A stretch of DNA of 64,000 bases from Halochromatium glycolicum (GCF_016584085.1 NZ_NRSJ01000007.1:87128-151127), one strand, 5' to 3'. Positions 38,503 through 47,812 are shown, counted from the first letter of the stretch. Notes: a model not told the origin generated them from the letters alone. Made by a program: numbers and translations.

Positions 38503-40118
38503 TGCAGCGATTCTATAGAGGTTATGCGGAGCGAGAGGTCCCGCTCATTGCGCGTTCGATTGCGGCCGTTACAGATAGACGCGCGCTTGGCCGAATCGGC
38601 CGCATCTCCATCTGTTCGGCTGGGTGCAGACGCCCGCTCCGCCGTGCCGCAGCGCTTCCAGCAGACCGGCTTCTGATGCCGGTGCTCGCCGCGCTCTGCA
38701 TTCTGGCGCAGGCGCCCGCCGCCACTGCAACCGGGACCGCGCCGGCTGCTCAAGGTGCGAGCTCAGCGCCCGTGACTGGACCCCTGACCCTGGCCGAGGC
38801 GGTCGCCGGGGCCATGGAGCAGGCCGGTCAGCTGATCCGGACCGATGCACTGCGCGGCGAGGCTGATGCGGTGCGCCGTCAGGCCGGCGCCTGGACCGCC
38901 GATGATCCGGCATTGCGGCTCAAAGGGCTGTCCGATCGCTTCAACAGCGACGACGGCGCCTATGAGCTCGAGGCCTTCGTCGATCTGCCGCTTTGGCTCC
39001 CAGGCCAGCGCCGTGCCCGGCTGGAGCTGGCGCGCTCGCTCGGCATGGGCGCCGATGCGCTGACGCGGCTGTTGCGCTGGGAGGTCACCGGCGCGGTGCG
39101 CGATGCGCTATGGCGAGCCAAGCTTGCCGAGGTCCAGCAGCAACAGGCGCGTGCCGCCTACCAGGCCGCTACAGCGCTGGAGGCGGTGGTCGCGAAGCGC
39201 TTTGACGCCGGCGAGCTGGCTCGGCTCGATTTGCTGACGGCCGAGCAGGAAACCCTGGCCCGTCAAGCCGAGCTGACCGCGGCAGAAGCCGCCTGGGAGC
39301 AGGCGAAGGCAGACTATGTGCAGCTGACCGGCCGGCTGAGTTTGCCGGAGCCGGCGAACTGGCCGAGCCGGGCGCCGAGCCCTTTACCTAGCCCTTCGTC
39401 GAGCCCTTCGTCGAGCCCTGCATCGAGCGCACCATCGAGTTCAGCGCCCGGCACAGCACCTGTATCCGGCGTCGCATTCGGCTCAGCACCTCGATCGGCG
39501 TCCAACCGAGCGCTCGGCCCAGCGCTGGGCCCAGCGCTGGGCCGAGCGTCAGGCAGGAACGACGCATCCCAGTTGATGCTGCCTGACGACCATCCACTGC
39601 TGGCCGAGGCCGATGCGGCGCTTGCGCGCGCGCGCTCGGAGCGCGACCGCGTCGCGAGCGATCGCCGCGGCAATCCGGTGCTGAGCCTCGGCGGCCGGCG
39701 CTCGCGCGACGACCGGGCGTTTGGAGCCGATACGGCCCTCCAGCTCGAGGTCTCGATCCCGTTCGGCTTGCGGAGTCAGTCGGCGCTCGAGCTCGCCGCC
39801 AGCGAGCGGCAGGTGACCGAGCGTCTTGCCGAGCTGCACCGGCTGCGGCGCGAGGCCGAGCGCGAGCTCGCCGGGGCGGTGCTCGGCCGCGCCGGTGCGG
39901 CCAAGGCGCTGCAGGTCGCCGAGCGCCGCGCCCGCTTGGCCGCTGACGCACTCAAGGTCGCCGAGCGCGCGTTCGAGCTCGGCGAGACCGATCTCGCCGA
40001 CCGTCTGCGCGCCGAACGCCGTGCCCGCGAGGCCCATCTCGATCTGGCGCTGCGCCGAGCCGAACAGGGCCAGGCGCTGGCGCGTCTCAATCAAGCCTTG
40101 GGGATCATCCCGCAATGA
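38499..40118 (+). CDS. TolC/CzcC-type outer-membrane efflux protein
   Basis: A 539-residue outer-membrane channel component of a tripartite pump. Two TolC-type helical repeats are visible (LTLAEAVAGAMEQA; AERAFELGETDLADRLRAERRA). The 4-bp overlap with the cytochrome gene favours the ATG at 38499, but the signal peptide only starts at the internal ATG 38676 (MPVLAALCILAQAPA), so the true start may be there. Residues about 288-355 are a Ser/Pro/Ala-rich low-complexity insert encoded by 12-bp repeats. It overlaps the adaptor gene by 4 bp. Confidence 0.87.
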   Translation: MMQRFYRGYAEREVPLIARSIAAVTDRRALGRIGRISICSAGCRRPLRRAAALPADRLLMPVLAALCILAQAPAATATGTAPAAQGASSAPVTGPLTLAEAVAGAMEQAGQLIRTDALRGEADAVRRQAGAWTADDPALRLKGLSDRFNSDDGAYELEAFVDLPLWLPGQRRARLELARSLGMGADALTRLLRWEVTGAVRDALWRAKLAEVQQQQARAAYQAATALEAVVAKRFDAGELARLDLLTAEQETLARQAELTAAEAAWEQAKADYVQLTGRLSLPEPANWPSRAPSPLPSPSSSPSSSPASSAPSSSAPGTAPVSGVAFGSAPRSASNRALGPALGPALGRASGRNDASQLMLPDDHPLLAEADAALARARSERDRVASDRRGNPVLSLGGRRSRDDRAFGADTALQLEVSIPFGLRSQSALELAASERQVTERLAELHRLRREAERELAGAVLGRAGAAKALQVAERRARLAADALKVAERAFELGETDLADRLRAERRAREAHLDLALRRAEQGQALARLNQALGIIPQ

Positions 40119-41452
40119 TTTGGTCAGTCTGTAACCGCCGATGGCGACGGTCGGTTGCCACCTTGGCAAAGCTCGTCCTAGCCGCCGCCTTGCTCGCGCT
40201 GAGCGCGACCAGTGCGGCCGCGGCCGACCGCATCCCGCTGACAGCGGCCGAGCAGCGCAGCTTCGGCATCGCGCTGGCATCGCCGCAGCCCGCTGAGGTC
40301 ACACTGAGCCGCCGCTATCCGGCGCGCGTCGCGGTGCCGAATCCGCAGCTGCGGGTGGTGGCCGCGCGCAAGGCCGGCGTGGTCGAGACCCTGCTCGTCG
40401 CCGAGGGCGAGACTGTGACCGCCGGCCAGGTGCTCGCGCGCCTGCAGAGCCCGGACCTGGTCGCCGCCCAGAGCGATTATCTCGAATCCCTGACCCGGCT
40501 GGCGCTGGCCGAGAGCCAGGTGACGCGCGACCGGATGCTGCAGCGCGAAGGGGTGATCGCCGAGCGCCGGCTGCTCGAGAGCCAGGCGCGCCGCGACGAG
40601 CACGCGACCCTGGTCGAGCAGCGCCAGCAGGTGCTGGAGCTGGCCGGGATGTCCACGACCGATATCGACGCCCTCGCCCGCAGCCGCACGCTGACTACGA
40701 GCCTGCCGGTGCGCGCTCCGATCGGCGGCGTGGTGCTGGAGCAGATGGTGAGCACCGGCGAGTCACTGACGGCGGCGACTCCGCTGTACCGGATCGCCGA
40801 CCTGAAGCCGTTGTGGATCGAGGTCCATGTCCCGGTCGACCGGATCGAGGGCCTGGCGCCGGGCGCCCGCGCGCTGTTGCCGGAGGTCGGCATCGAGGGC
40901 CGCATCATCACCATCGGTCGCCTGGTGCACCGCGAGGATCAGGGCGTGCTGGTCCGCGCCGAGGTGAGCGCGGGCGCCGAGCAGCTGCGGCCCGGGCAGT
41001 TCATCGAGGTCCAGCTGGCGGCGGCCGCCGAGGCGGGCGGCCGCTGGCGGGTGCCGGCGGAGGCGATGGTGCGTCATGCCGGGGCGGCCTATATGTTCGT
41101 CGCCCGTCAGGGCGGCTTCGAGCCGGTCTCGGTGCGGCTGATCGCCGACGAGGAGGGCGAGAGCGTGGTCGCCGGGCCGCTCACGGCAGCGGACCGGATC
41201 GCGGCCAAGGGCGTGGTCGAGCTCAAGGCCGCCTGGCTCGGGGCTGGGGCGGATATTGGGGCGGATATTGGGGCCGATGTTGGTGCCGAGCCTGCAGCCG
41301 ATTGCGAGCCCAAGCCCGAGTCCGGCTCCAATGCCGCGTCCAATGTGGCGCCCAATCCCGAGCTCGGCCGCGAGCCAGACGGCGAGCCGAATGCCGGGGC
41401 TGATCTCAAACGCGAGACCATGCCCAACCGCCAGCAGGGAGCGGGCCGCTGA
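40115..41452 (+). CDS. RND efflux periplasmic adaptor (HlyD/CzcB/CusB type)
   Basis: A 445-residue membrane-fusion protein with a signal peptide (about residues 12-34) and the usual lipoyl-hairpin-barrel order: RRYPARVAVPNPQ, AEGETVTAGQVLARLQSPDL, LPVRAPIGGVVLEQMVSTGE and PGQFIEVQL. The last 70 residues are an Ala/Gly/Asp/Glu-rich tail with the repeated phrase GADIGAD, not usual for the family. It is translationally coupled to both neighbours. Confidence 0.9.
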   Translation: MIWSVCNRRWRRSVATLAKLVLAAALLALSATSAAAADRIPLTAAEQRSFGIALASPQPAEVTLSRRYPARVAVPNPQLRVVAARKAGVVETLLVAEGETVTAGQVLARLQSPDLVAAQSDYLESLTRLALAESQVTRDRMLQREGVIAERRLLESQARRDEHATLVEQRQQVLELAGMSTTDIDALARSRTLTTSLPVRAPIGGVVLEQMVSTGESLTAATPLYRIADLKPLWIEVHVPVDRIEGLAPGARALLPEVGIEGRIITIGRLVHREDQGVLVRAEVSAGAEQLRPGQFIEVQLAAAAEAGGRWRVPAEAMVRHAGAAYMFVARQGGFEPVSVRLIADEEGESVVAGPLTAADRIAAKGVVELKAAWLGAGADIGADIGADVGAEPAADCEPKPESGSNAASNVAPNPELGREPDGEPNAGADLKRETMPNRQQGAGR

Positions 41453-44400
41453 TGTTCGGCCGGCTGATCGGTTTCGCGCTCACCCAGCGGTTGCTGATGC
41501 TGCTGCTGGTGCTGGGCCTAGTCGGCGCGGGCTGGCGTGCGTTCCAGCAGACCCCGATCGACGCCTTCCCCGACGTCTCGGTGCCGCAGGTCAAGGTGGT
41601 GATGAAGGCGCCGGGGATGACGCCGGAGGAGATCGAGACGCGGATCACCAGCCTGATCGAGATCGAGATGCTCGGCATCCCGAATCAGACCATGCTGCGC
41701 TCGATCGCCAAGTACGGGCTCACCGACATCACCGTCGACTTCGAGGAAGGCACCGATATCTACTGGGCGCGGCAGCAGGTCGCCGAGCGGCTGGCGGCGA
41801 TCCGCGGCGACCTGCCGGACGGCATCGAGGGCGGCATCGCGCCGCTGACCACGCCGCTCGGCGAGATGTTCATGTTCAGCATCGAGGGCGATGCGCTGAC
41901 CCTGGCCGAGAAGCGCGATCTGCTCGACTGGACCATCCGCCCGGCCCTGCGCTCGGTGACCGGGGTCGCCGATGTCAATTCGCTCGGCGGCTTCGTCACC
42001 ACCTTCGAGGTCGAGCCCGACAACGCGCGCATGGGCGCCTATGGGATCAGCCTGGGTCAGCTGCGGGATGCGATCCAGGCCAACAACCGCAACGACGGCG
42101 CCGGCCGGCTGAACGAGGGCGAGGAGGTCCTGCTGGTGCGCAGCGAGGGCGCGATCCGCACGCTGGATGATCTGGCGGCGATCGTCGTCGGCGGCGATGC
42201 CGGCCAGCCGGTGCGCGTCGGCGATGTCGCCGAGGTGCGGCGCGCGGCGCTCACCCGCTATGGCGCGGTGACCCGCGACGGCGCAGGCGAGACCGTCGAG
42301 GGGCTGGTGCTCGGTCTGCGCGGCGCCAATGCGCGCGAGCTGGTCGCGGGCGTTCAGGCCAAGCTCGACGAGATCGCGGTGAGCCTGCCCGAAGGCATCC
42401 AGATCGACGTCTTCTATGACCGCGGTGTGCTGGTGGATCGGGCGGTCTCGACGGTCAGCATGGCGCTGGTCGAGGCGGTGGTGCTGGTCGTGATCCTGCT
42501 GGTGCTGTTCCTCGGCGACCTGCGCGCGGCGCTGACGGTGGCGCTGATCCTGCCGCTGGCGGCGCTGGCGACCTTCGTGCTGATGCGCTGGTTCGACCTG
42601 TCGGCGAACCTGATGTCGCTCGGCGGCCTGGCGATCGCGATCGGCATGCTGGTCGACTCGGCCGTGGTCGTGGTCGAAAACGTGGTCACCCAGCTCGCGC
42701 GCCAGGGCGCTCAAGGGAGCGGCGGTGCGAGTGCGGCTGCTGACGGAAGTGCTGAACGGGGCGCTGAACAGGGCAGCGGGGTCAGCGCGGGCGCGCGGGC
42801 GGGCGCTGGCTCGGGCGCTGGCTCGGGCACCGAGGGCAGTGCTGGCTCGGGTACCGATGTCAGCGCCGGTGCAGGCGCTGCGGTGGCCGCTAAGGTCGGC
42901 GCGCGCCGGCTGCCGCGGCTACATCTGATCTATCGCGCGACGCGCGAGGTGGCGGTGCCAGTCGCCTCCGGCACCCTGATCATTGTGATCGTGTTCCTGC
43001 CGCTGCTGACCCTGCAGGGACTCGAGGGCAAGCTGTTCGTGCCGGTGGCGCTGACCATCGTGTTCGCGCTGGCGAGCGCACTGCTGCTGTCGCTGACGGT
43101 GATCCCGGTGCTGAGCTCCTATCTGCTCGGCCAGGGCGGCGCCGGCGAGCCCTGGGTCGTGCGCCAGACCCTCAAGGTCTATGCCCCCTCGCTGCGCTGG
43201 GCGCTCAAGCGTGAATGGCTGATCGTCGGGCTCGCCGTCACGCTGCTGGTCGGTGCCGGGGCGCTCTATCTGCGGGTCGGCAAGACCTTCATGCCGACCA
43301 TGGATGAGGGCGACCTGATCGTGCAGCTGGAGAAGCTGCCGTCGATCAATCTGGAACAATCGCTCGACATCGACCTGCGGGTGCAACGGGCGATCATGGA
43401 GGCGGTGCCGGAGGTGCGCGGCGTCGTTGCCCGCACCGGCTCGGACGAGCTGGGGCTGGACCCGATGGGGCTGAACCAGACCGACAGCTTCCTGATCCTG
43501 GCGCCGCGCGAGGATTGGCGTTTCGCCACCAAGGATGCGCTGATCGACGCGATCCGCACCGTGGTCGAGGGCTTTCCGGGCCTCGACTATGCGTTCACCC
43601 AGCCGATCGAGATGCGCGTCTCGGAGATGCTCACCGGGGTGCGCGGTGATCTGGCAGTCAAGGTCTTCGGTGGCAACCAAGATGAGCTGAACCGAATCAC
43701 CGACGAGATCGTCGGCGTGCTGGAAGGACTCGACGGCGCCGAGGATGTCTTCACGCCCAAGAACGAGGGCGCGCAGTACCTGAACCTGGTCGTCGACCGG
43801 CTCGAGGCCGGGCGTCTCGGGGTCGATGCCGATGCGCTCGCGGCGATGCTGCGCGCCCAGATCGAGGGGCTCGAGGTCGGCACGATCTATCGCGAGGGCA
43901 AGCGGCGGCCGCTCGTGATCCGTGGCTCCGAGGCCCTGCGCACCTCGCCGGCGCGTTTCCGCGGGCTGCAGCTGGCCTTGCCGAACGGCCGCTCGGTGCC
44001 GGTCGAGAACCTGGTGCGGATCGAGCGCGTCGAGGGGCCGGTGGTGCTCTCGCGCGAGCTCGGCAACCGGATGGCGACCGCGATCGCGAACGTCGGCAGC
44101 GGCCGCGATCTGGTCGGCTTCGTCGAGGAGGCGCGCGCCGCGGTCGCCGAGCAGGTCGCGTTGCCGATCGGCTACTGGATCGAGTGGGGCGGCGAGTTCG
44201 AGAACCAGCAGCGCGCCGCGGCGCGGCTGGCGCTGGTGGTGCCGGTGGCGCTGGTGCTGATCTTCCTGGTGCTGTTCTCGACCTTCGGCTCGGTTCGCCA
44301 ATCGCTGCTGGTGCTCTCGAACATCCCGTTCGCGCTGATCGGCGGCGTGGTCGCGCTGGCGGTGACCGGCGAGTACCTGTCGGTGCCGGCCTCGGTCGGC

Positions 44401-44700
44401 TTCATCGCCCTGCTCGGCATCGCGGTGCTGAACGGCGTGGTGCTGGTGACCTGGTTCAACCAGCTGCGCGCGATGGGCCGGCCGCTGGACGAGGTCGTGA
44501 TCGAGGGCGCCAAGCGCCGGCTGCGCCCGGTGCTGATGACCGCGACCACGGCCGCGTTCGGGCTGGTACCGCTGCTGTTCGCGACCGGCCCCGGCTCCGA
44601 GATCCAGCGCCCGCTGGCGATCGTCGTGATCGGCGGGCTGGTCTCCTCGACGCTGCTGACCTTGGTCTTGCTGCCGATCCTGTATCGGCGCTTCGGCTGA
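41452..44700 (+). CDS. CusA/CzcA-type heavy-metal RND efflux pump
   Basis: A 1082-residue inner-membrane proton-driven pump. The N-terminus FGRLIGFALTQRLLMLLL, PGMTPEEIETRITSLIE and the TM4 motif GGLAIAIGMLVDSAVVVVEN place it in the heavy-metal RND branch. TM4 has a single Asp plus Glu, closer to CusA (Cu/Ag) than to CzcA, which has an extra Asp; the metal is not proven. A Gly/Ala/Ser-rich insert of about 65 residues (about 420-485) sits in the cytoplasmic loop after TM4. The start overlaps the adaptor stop by one base. Confidence 0.92.
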   Translation: MFGRLIGFALTQRLLMLLLVLGLVGAGWRAFQQTPIDAFPDVSVPQVKVVMKAPGMTPEEIETRITSLIEIEMLGIPNQTMLRSIAKYGLTDITVDFEEGTDIYWARQQVAERLAAIRGDLPDGIEGGIAPLTTPLGEMFMFSIEGDALTLAEKRDLLDWTIRPALRSVTGVADVNSLGGFVTTFEVEPDNARMGAYGISLGQLRDAIQANNRNDGAGRLNEGEEVLLVRSEGAIRTLDDLAAIVVGGDAGQPVRVGDVAEVRRAALTRYGAVTRDGAGETVEGLVLGLRGANARELVAGVQAKLDEIAVSLPEGIQIDVFYDRGVLVDRAVSTVSMALVEAVVLVVILLVLFLGDLRAALTVALILPLAALATFVLMRWFDLSANLMSLGGLAIAIGMLVDSAVVVVENVVTQLARQGAQGSGGASAAADGSAERGAEQGSGVSAGARAGAGSGAGSGTEGSAGSGTDVSAGAGAAVAAKVGARRLPRLHLIYRATREVAVPVASGTLIIVIVFLPLLTLQGLEGKLFVPVALTIVFALASALLLSLTVIPVLSSYLLGQGGAGEPWVVRQTLKVYAPSLRWALKREWLIVGLAVTLLVGAGALYLRVGKTFMPTMDEGDLIVQLEKLPSINLEQSLDIDLRVQRAIMEAVPEVRGVVARTGSDELGLDPMGLNQTDSFLILAPREDWRFATKDALIDAIRTVVEGFPGLDYAFTQPIEMRVSEMLTGVRGDLAVKVFGGNQDELNRITDEIVGVLEGLDGAEDVFTPKNEGAQYLNLVVDRLEAGRLGVDADALAAMLRAQIEGLEVGTIYREGKRRPLVIRGSEALRTSPARFRGLQLALPNGRSVPVENLVRIERVEGPVVLSRELGNRMATAIANVGSGRDLVGFVEEARAAVAEQVALPIGYWIEWGGEFENQQRAAARLALVVPVALVLIFLVLFSTFGSVRQSLLVLSNIPFALIGGVVALAVTGEYLSVPASVGFIALLGIAVLNGVVLVTWFNQLRAMGRPLDEVVIEGAKRRLRPVLMTATTAAFGLVPLLFATGPGSEIQRPLAIVVIGGLVSSTLLTLVLLPILYRRFG

Positions 44701-44882
44701 TGGCGACCGCCCGTTTCACTGATGACGCGCCGAGTCCGGGCCATTTCCGCCCGGCGATCGAGCGACGGGAAAGAACCGGTGCGCTGAACAGTGCTGTAAG
44801 AGCGGGGCAGTGCGCCGTTGCCCGTCCGAATCGACGGGACGCCGCAGCCCGGCCAAGTGCATGAACCGACGCGAGAGCAACT

Positions 44883-45185
44883 ATGACGGAATGCCTGCTG
44901 CACCTGATCTGCTCGCCCAAGCTCGAGGACAGCCTCTCCGAATGGCTGCTGGAGCGGCCCGACGTGCCCGGCTTCACCAGCCTGCCGATCGCCGGGCACG
45001 GCTCCTCGGAGCACTCGATGACGCTCGCCGAGCAGGTCGCGGGGCGCAGCCGGCGGGTGATGTTCCTGCTCGAGCTGAGCGAGGAGCGCGCGCAGGCGCT
45101 GATCGCCGATCTGGCCGCGGCCTTCGGCGGTAGCGGCCTGCATTACTGGCTGGTCCCGCTCAGCGCGGCCGGTCATATCGATTGA
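44883..45185 (+). CDS. DUF3240 protein
   Basis: A 100-residue small protein with a ferredoxin-like (PII-like) pattern: ECLLHLICSPKLEDSLSEWL, FTSLPIAGHG and GSGLHYWLVPLS. DUF3240 genes commonly accompany heavy-metal RND pumps, as here, 183 bp behind the pump gene. A regulatory or metal-sensing role is suspected for the family but not shown. Confidence 0.85.
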   Translation: MTECLLHLICSPKLEDSLSEWLLERPDVPGFTSLPIAGHGSSEHSMTLAEQVAGRSRRVMFLLELSEERAQALIADLAAAFGGSGLHYWLVPLSAAGHID

Positions 45186-45225
45186 CCATGATTGAGAGGC
45201 TCGACAAGGCCTCAGGAGTGATGAG

Positions 45226-45645
45226 ATGAAACAGGAACGAGTCCCGACAGCCCTGGCCGCGTTACTGGCCGGCATGCTTGGTCTGAGCGCTGCGGCCTGC
45301 GCCGCGGCGCCGGTCGCGAGCAGCGATGCTGAGCCGCGGATCGACGACGGGCTGCGGATCGAGGAGGTCGCCTCGAGCCGCTTCGAGATCGAGCGCGTCC
45401 GCATAAGACGCAGCGAGGGTGCGCTGAGCGTCAGCGGCGACGTCTCGCGGGTGATCCGCAGCCGCGGCTTCATCCCCGGACGGGTCGAGGTTCGGCTGCT
45501 CGGACCCGACGGCACCGTGCTGGCCGAGGACAACGCAACGCCGATGCGGCGCAACCGGCAGGCGCGCTCGGCCCACTTCTTCGTGCGACTGCCGGTGCAG
45601 GCTCCGGCCGGAAGCACCGTGGAGATCGTTCATCGGCGTGGTTAG
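45226..45645 (+). CDS. small exported protein of unknown function
   Basis: A 139-residue protein with a signal peptide (ALAALLAGMLGLSAAACAAA). A Cys near the cleavage site gives only a weak lipobox. The mature part is predicted beta-rich, with ALSVSGDVSRVIRSRGFIPGRVEVRLLGPDG, here quoted in part. It follows the DUF3240 gene by 40 bp and probably belongs to the efflux operon. I do not recognise the family. Confidence 0.72.
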   Translation: MKQERVPTALAALLAGMLGLSAAACAAAPVASSDAEPRIDDGLRIEEVASSRFEIERVRIRRSEGALSVSGDVSRVIRSRGFIPGRVEVRLLGPDGTVLAEDNATPMRRNRQARSAHFFVRLPVQAPAGSTVEIVHRRG

Positions 45646-45717
45646 CCGCCGCTCCTTGTCGTCCGGGCGAGGGTCGATGCCGGCCTGCGGACACATGTCG
45701 GCCTCGGACTCAAGCAG

Positions 45718-45840
45718 CTACGCGCCAATCCCGATCAGCCTCTGCACATCCGCATGCACCGCTCGCAGATCGCGTTCGAGACCCCGCGCTAACTCGCGCA
45801 CCCCGATCGGGCCGGCGCCACAGAGGGCTTTGAGGGTTGC
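45718..45840 (-). pseudogene. remnant of an HTH regulator/antitoxin
   Basis: The frame reads LKALCGAGPIGVRELARGL followed by ERDLRAVHADVQRLIGIGA and then a stop. This resembles the winged-helix core of HVO_A0114-type or MarR-like antitoxins (VRELAR-x-LGRDYKNVHADV-x-x-L). No start is near and the C-terminal part is missing, so it is a fragment. It lies beside an intact VapBC pair. Confidence 0.5.
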
Positions 45841-45901
45841 TGTTGCCGCCCGAGCCACAAACGAGACAATAGTGAAAGCCGCGCTCCGCTGAAGTCCGAC
45901 G

Positions 45902-46306
45902 TCACGGCCTCTCCCAGTCTTCCACGCGCAGTCCGACCACGCGCGCGAACGCGTCGACGTTGTTGGTGGTGACGACCAGATCATGCACGCGGGCAATGGC
46001 GGCAATCATGAGATCGTTGCTGCCGATGGGGGTGCCGCGGCGGGCGAGATCGGCGCGCAGCATGCCGTATTCGGCGGCACAGGCATCGTCGAAGGGCAGG
46101 CTCGGCATCGGCGCGAAGAAACGCTCCAGACGCCTGATGTTGTCTGCGACGCGACGGCTCTTGCGGGCGCCATAGAGCAGCTCGGCCTTGACCACGGCGC
46201 AGAGGGTCAACTGCCGGGGCGAACAGGCGCGGAAACGTGCGATGACAGGTGCCGAGGTGCCGTTCAGGATGTGGATGCAGGCATTGGTGTCCAACAGCCA
46301 CGTCAT
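45902..46306 (-). CDS. vapC: VapC-type PIN-domain toxin
   Basis: A 134-residue PIN ribonuclease. The acidic residues are in place: Asp in WLLDTNACI, Glu in VVKAELLYGA, Asp in GSNDLMIAA and Asp in TNNVDAFARV. These toxins cleave RNAs such as initiator tRNA. The ATG overlaps the antitoxin stop (ATGA), so it is co-translated with VapB. Confidence 0.93.
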   Translation of the reverse strand: MTWLLDTNACIHILNGTSAPVIARFRACSPRQLTLCAVVKAELLYGARKSRRVADNIRRLERFFAPMPSLPFDDACAAEYGMLRADLARRGTPIGSNDLMIAAIARVHDLVVTTNNVDAFARVVGLRVEDWERP

Positions 46307-46557
46307 GAACGGCCCTCCAGGAAGAGCAGTGTCGTTTCAGCCTCAGGCTCGTCCGGAGGATCATCCGTCGGCTCCTCCAGCGGGTCGTCCGCACAGCAGC
46401 CGATGACCGCGGACAAGTAGTCGTCCGGCCAAGCCTCCTGCACCTGCTCGCGCACGAGACGAGCCAGGTATTTGGACAGCGGCAGATTTTCGTCGGCGGC
46501 GCGACGGGCCAGCTCGTCGGCCAGCGGACGATCGACGGAAAAGTAGAGCTGCGGCAT
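46303..46557 (-). CDS. vapB: VapB-like antitoxin
   Basis: An 84-residue partner of the adjacent PIN toxin. The N-terminus (QLYFSVDRPLADELARRAADENLPLSKYLARL, in part) looks like a ribbon-helix-helix DNA-binding domain; the acidic C-terminal half (DDPLEEPTDDPPDEPEAE) would wrap the toxin. Two symmetrical sites just upstream suggest autorepression. Confidence 0.85.
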   Translation of the reverse strand: MPQLYFSVDRPLADELARRAADENLPLSKYLARLVREQVQEAWPDDYLSAVIGCCADDPLEEPTDDPPDEPEAETTLLFLEGRS

Positions 46558-46984
46558 CGGTGGATTCCGTGTCGAGGCTTACATGGTTCAAAGTATGTAG
46601 CCTACATGCTTGCCGGTTGCAAGCATCGAGTGGAAGGCAAGGTGCACGGCTGAACCATCTGAGATGCCTTCGACCGCGTCTTCCTCGGGATGCTCGCCGT
46701 TGGTTATACCCAAAGCACGTCAATGTTCGGCACGGCAGAGCGGAGGGTCGGGTGACGGCGAGCGGGGGTGTCGACGGCATGGATGCCGTTGTTAAGCCTC
46801 CACGGATGGATTCACGGCGTCCCCCGAGCGCCGTGACGCGACCCGGAGCGGTCGAGCAAAACCGAAAACCGATTTGAGATGGGTATATCCGGCCGGCGTG
46901 CTCGCGATCGTCGGCTACGGCGTTCCGGGGATCTTGACAACCAGAACCTCTCGGGTGTCCCGGGCGCGCGCTCGAGGCCGTGCC
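46558..46984. other. intergenic region upstream of vapBC
   Basis: About 430 bp, with the vapBC operators at its left end. The rest shows short unconvincing frames only. TATACCC and GGGTATA words near 46706 and 46881 form a distant inverted pair. Confidence 0.5.
46595..46626 (-). promoter_or_regulatory. two adjoining palindromes upstream of vapB
   Basis: ATGTAG-C-CTACAT (46595-46607) overlaps ATGCTTGC-CGGTT-GCAAGCAT (46606-46626), both perfect. They lie 40-70 bp before the vapB start, where VapB or VapBC complexes normally bind to repress their own promoter. Confidence 0.65.
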
Positions 46985-47791
46985 TCAAGGCAGCCAGGGC
47001 TCGAGCATCCGCAGCAGATGCGGCAGATCGGGCGCGTCCCAATGCGGCCTCGGCAGGGAATCGGGCCAAGCGGCTCCAGGCCGGAAGCGGCCCGAACGCA
47101 CCAAGGCCGCGCGCATGCCGACCGCGAGCGCGCCGGCGATATCGGTATCGGGTCGATCCCCGATCATCAGGCAGTCCGCCGGCTCGCAGCCGAGCCGGGC
47201 GCAGGCCATCTCGAACAGCGCCGGCTCCGGCTTGCCGATGACGAGTGGCTCGACCTCACAGGCGACGGCGATCGGTGCGACCAGCGCGCCGCCGCCGGGT
47301 AGGACGCGGTGCGCGCCCTCGTGGTGGTCATCGACGCTGGCATCCGGATTGGTAACCACCAGCCGCGCGCCCTGCTTGAGGATCAGGTTGATCGCGGTGG
47401 TCAGATTGTCGAAGTCGATCCCCAGGCCTTCGCCGACGACGACGAAATCGGCCCGCCGCGGATCGTGCTGGCCGCCGGCTGCGGTGAGCGCCGCTTCGAG
47501 CCCGCCTTCACCGATCGCGAACCAGCGGAAACCCGGCTTGAGCCGGGCCAGATGCGCGGCGGTAGCCAGCGCCGAGGTCAGGACCTGGCTCGGGTCGGGG
47601 CGGGGTAGACCTATCGCCGCGAGCCGAGCGGCGATCGCCTCCGGCGTGCGCCGCGGGTTGTTGGTCAGGAACAGATGCGGGATACCGCTGAGCCGCTCCA
47701 GCAATGCCTGCGCGCCCGGCAACAGCGTGCTGCCGTGGTAGAGTACGCCGTCCATGTCCAGCAGCAACGCGCGGATTGGGGTATCCAGCAT
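46985..47791 (-). CDS. HAD-IIA family phosphatase (NagD-like)
   Basis: A 268-residue haloacid-dehalogenase-type phosphatase with a type IIA cap. Motifs: I LLLDMDGVLYHG, II FLTNNPRRTPE, III lysine in VIGKPEPALFE, and IV IGDRPDTDI. Family members hydrolyse nucleotides, 4-nitrophenyl phosphate or phosphoglycolate; the substrate is open. Confidence 0.9.
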   Translation of the reverse strand: MLDTPIRALLLDMDGVLYHGSTLLPGAQALLERLSGIPHLFLTNNPRRTPEAIAARLAAIGLPRPDPSQVLTSALATAAHLARLKPGFRWFAIGEGGLEAALTAAGGQHDPRRADFVVVGEGLGIDFDNLTTAINLILKQGARLVVTNPDASVDDHHEGAHRVLPGGGALVAPIAVACEVEPLVIGKPEPALFEMACARLGCEPADCLMIGDRPDTDIAGALAVGMRAALVRSGRFRPGAAWPDSLPRPHWDAPDLPHLLRMLEPWLP

Positions 47792-47812
47792 GGTAAGGGT
47801 CCACCGTCGTAG

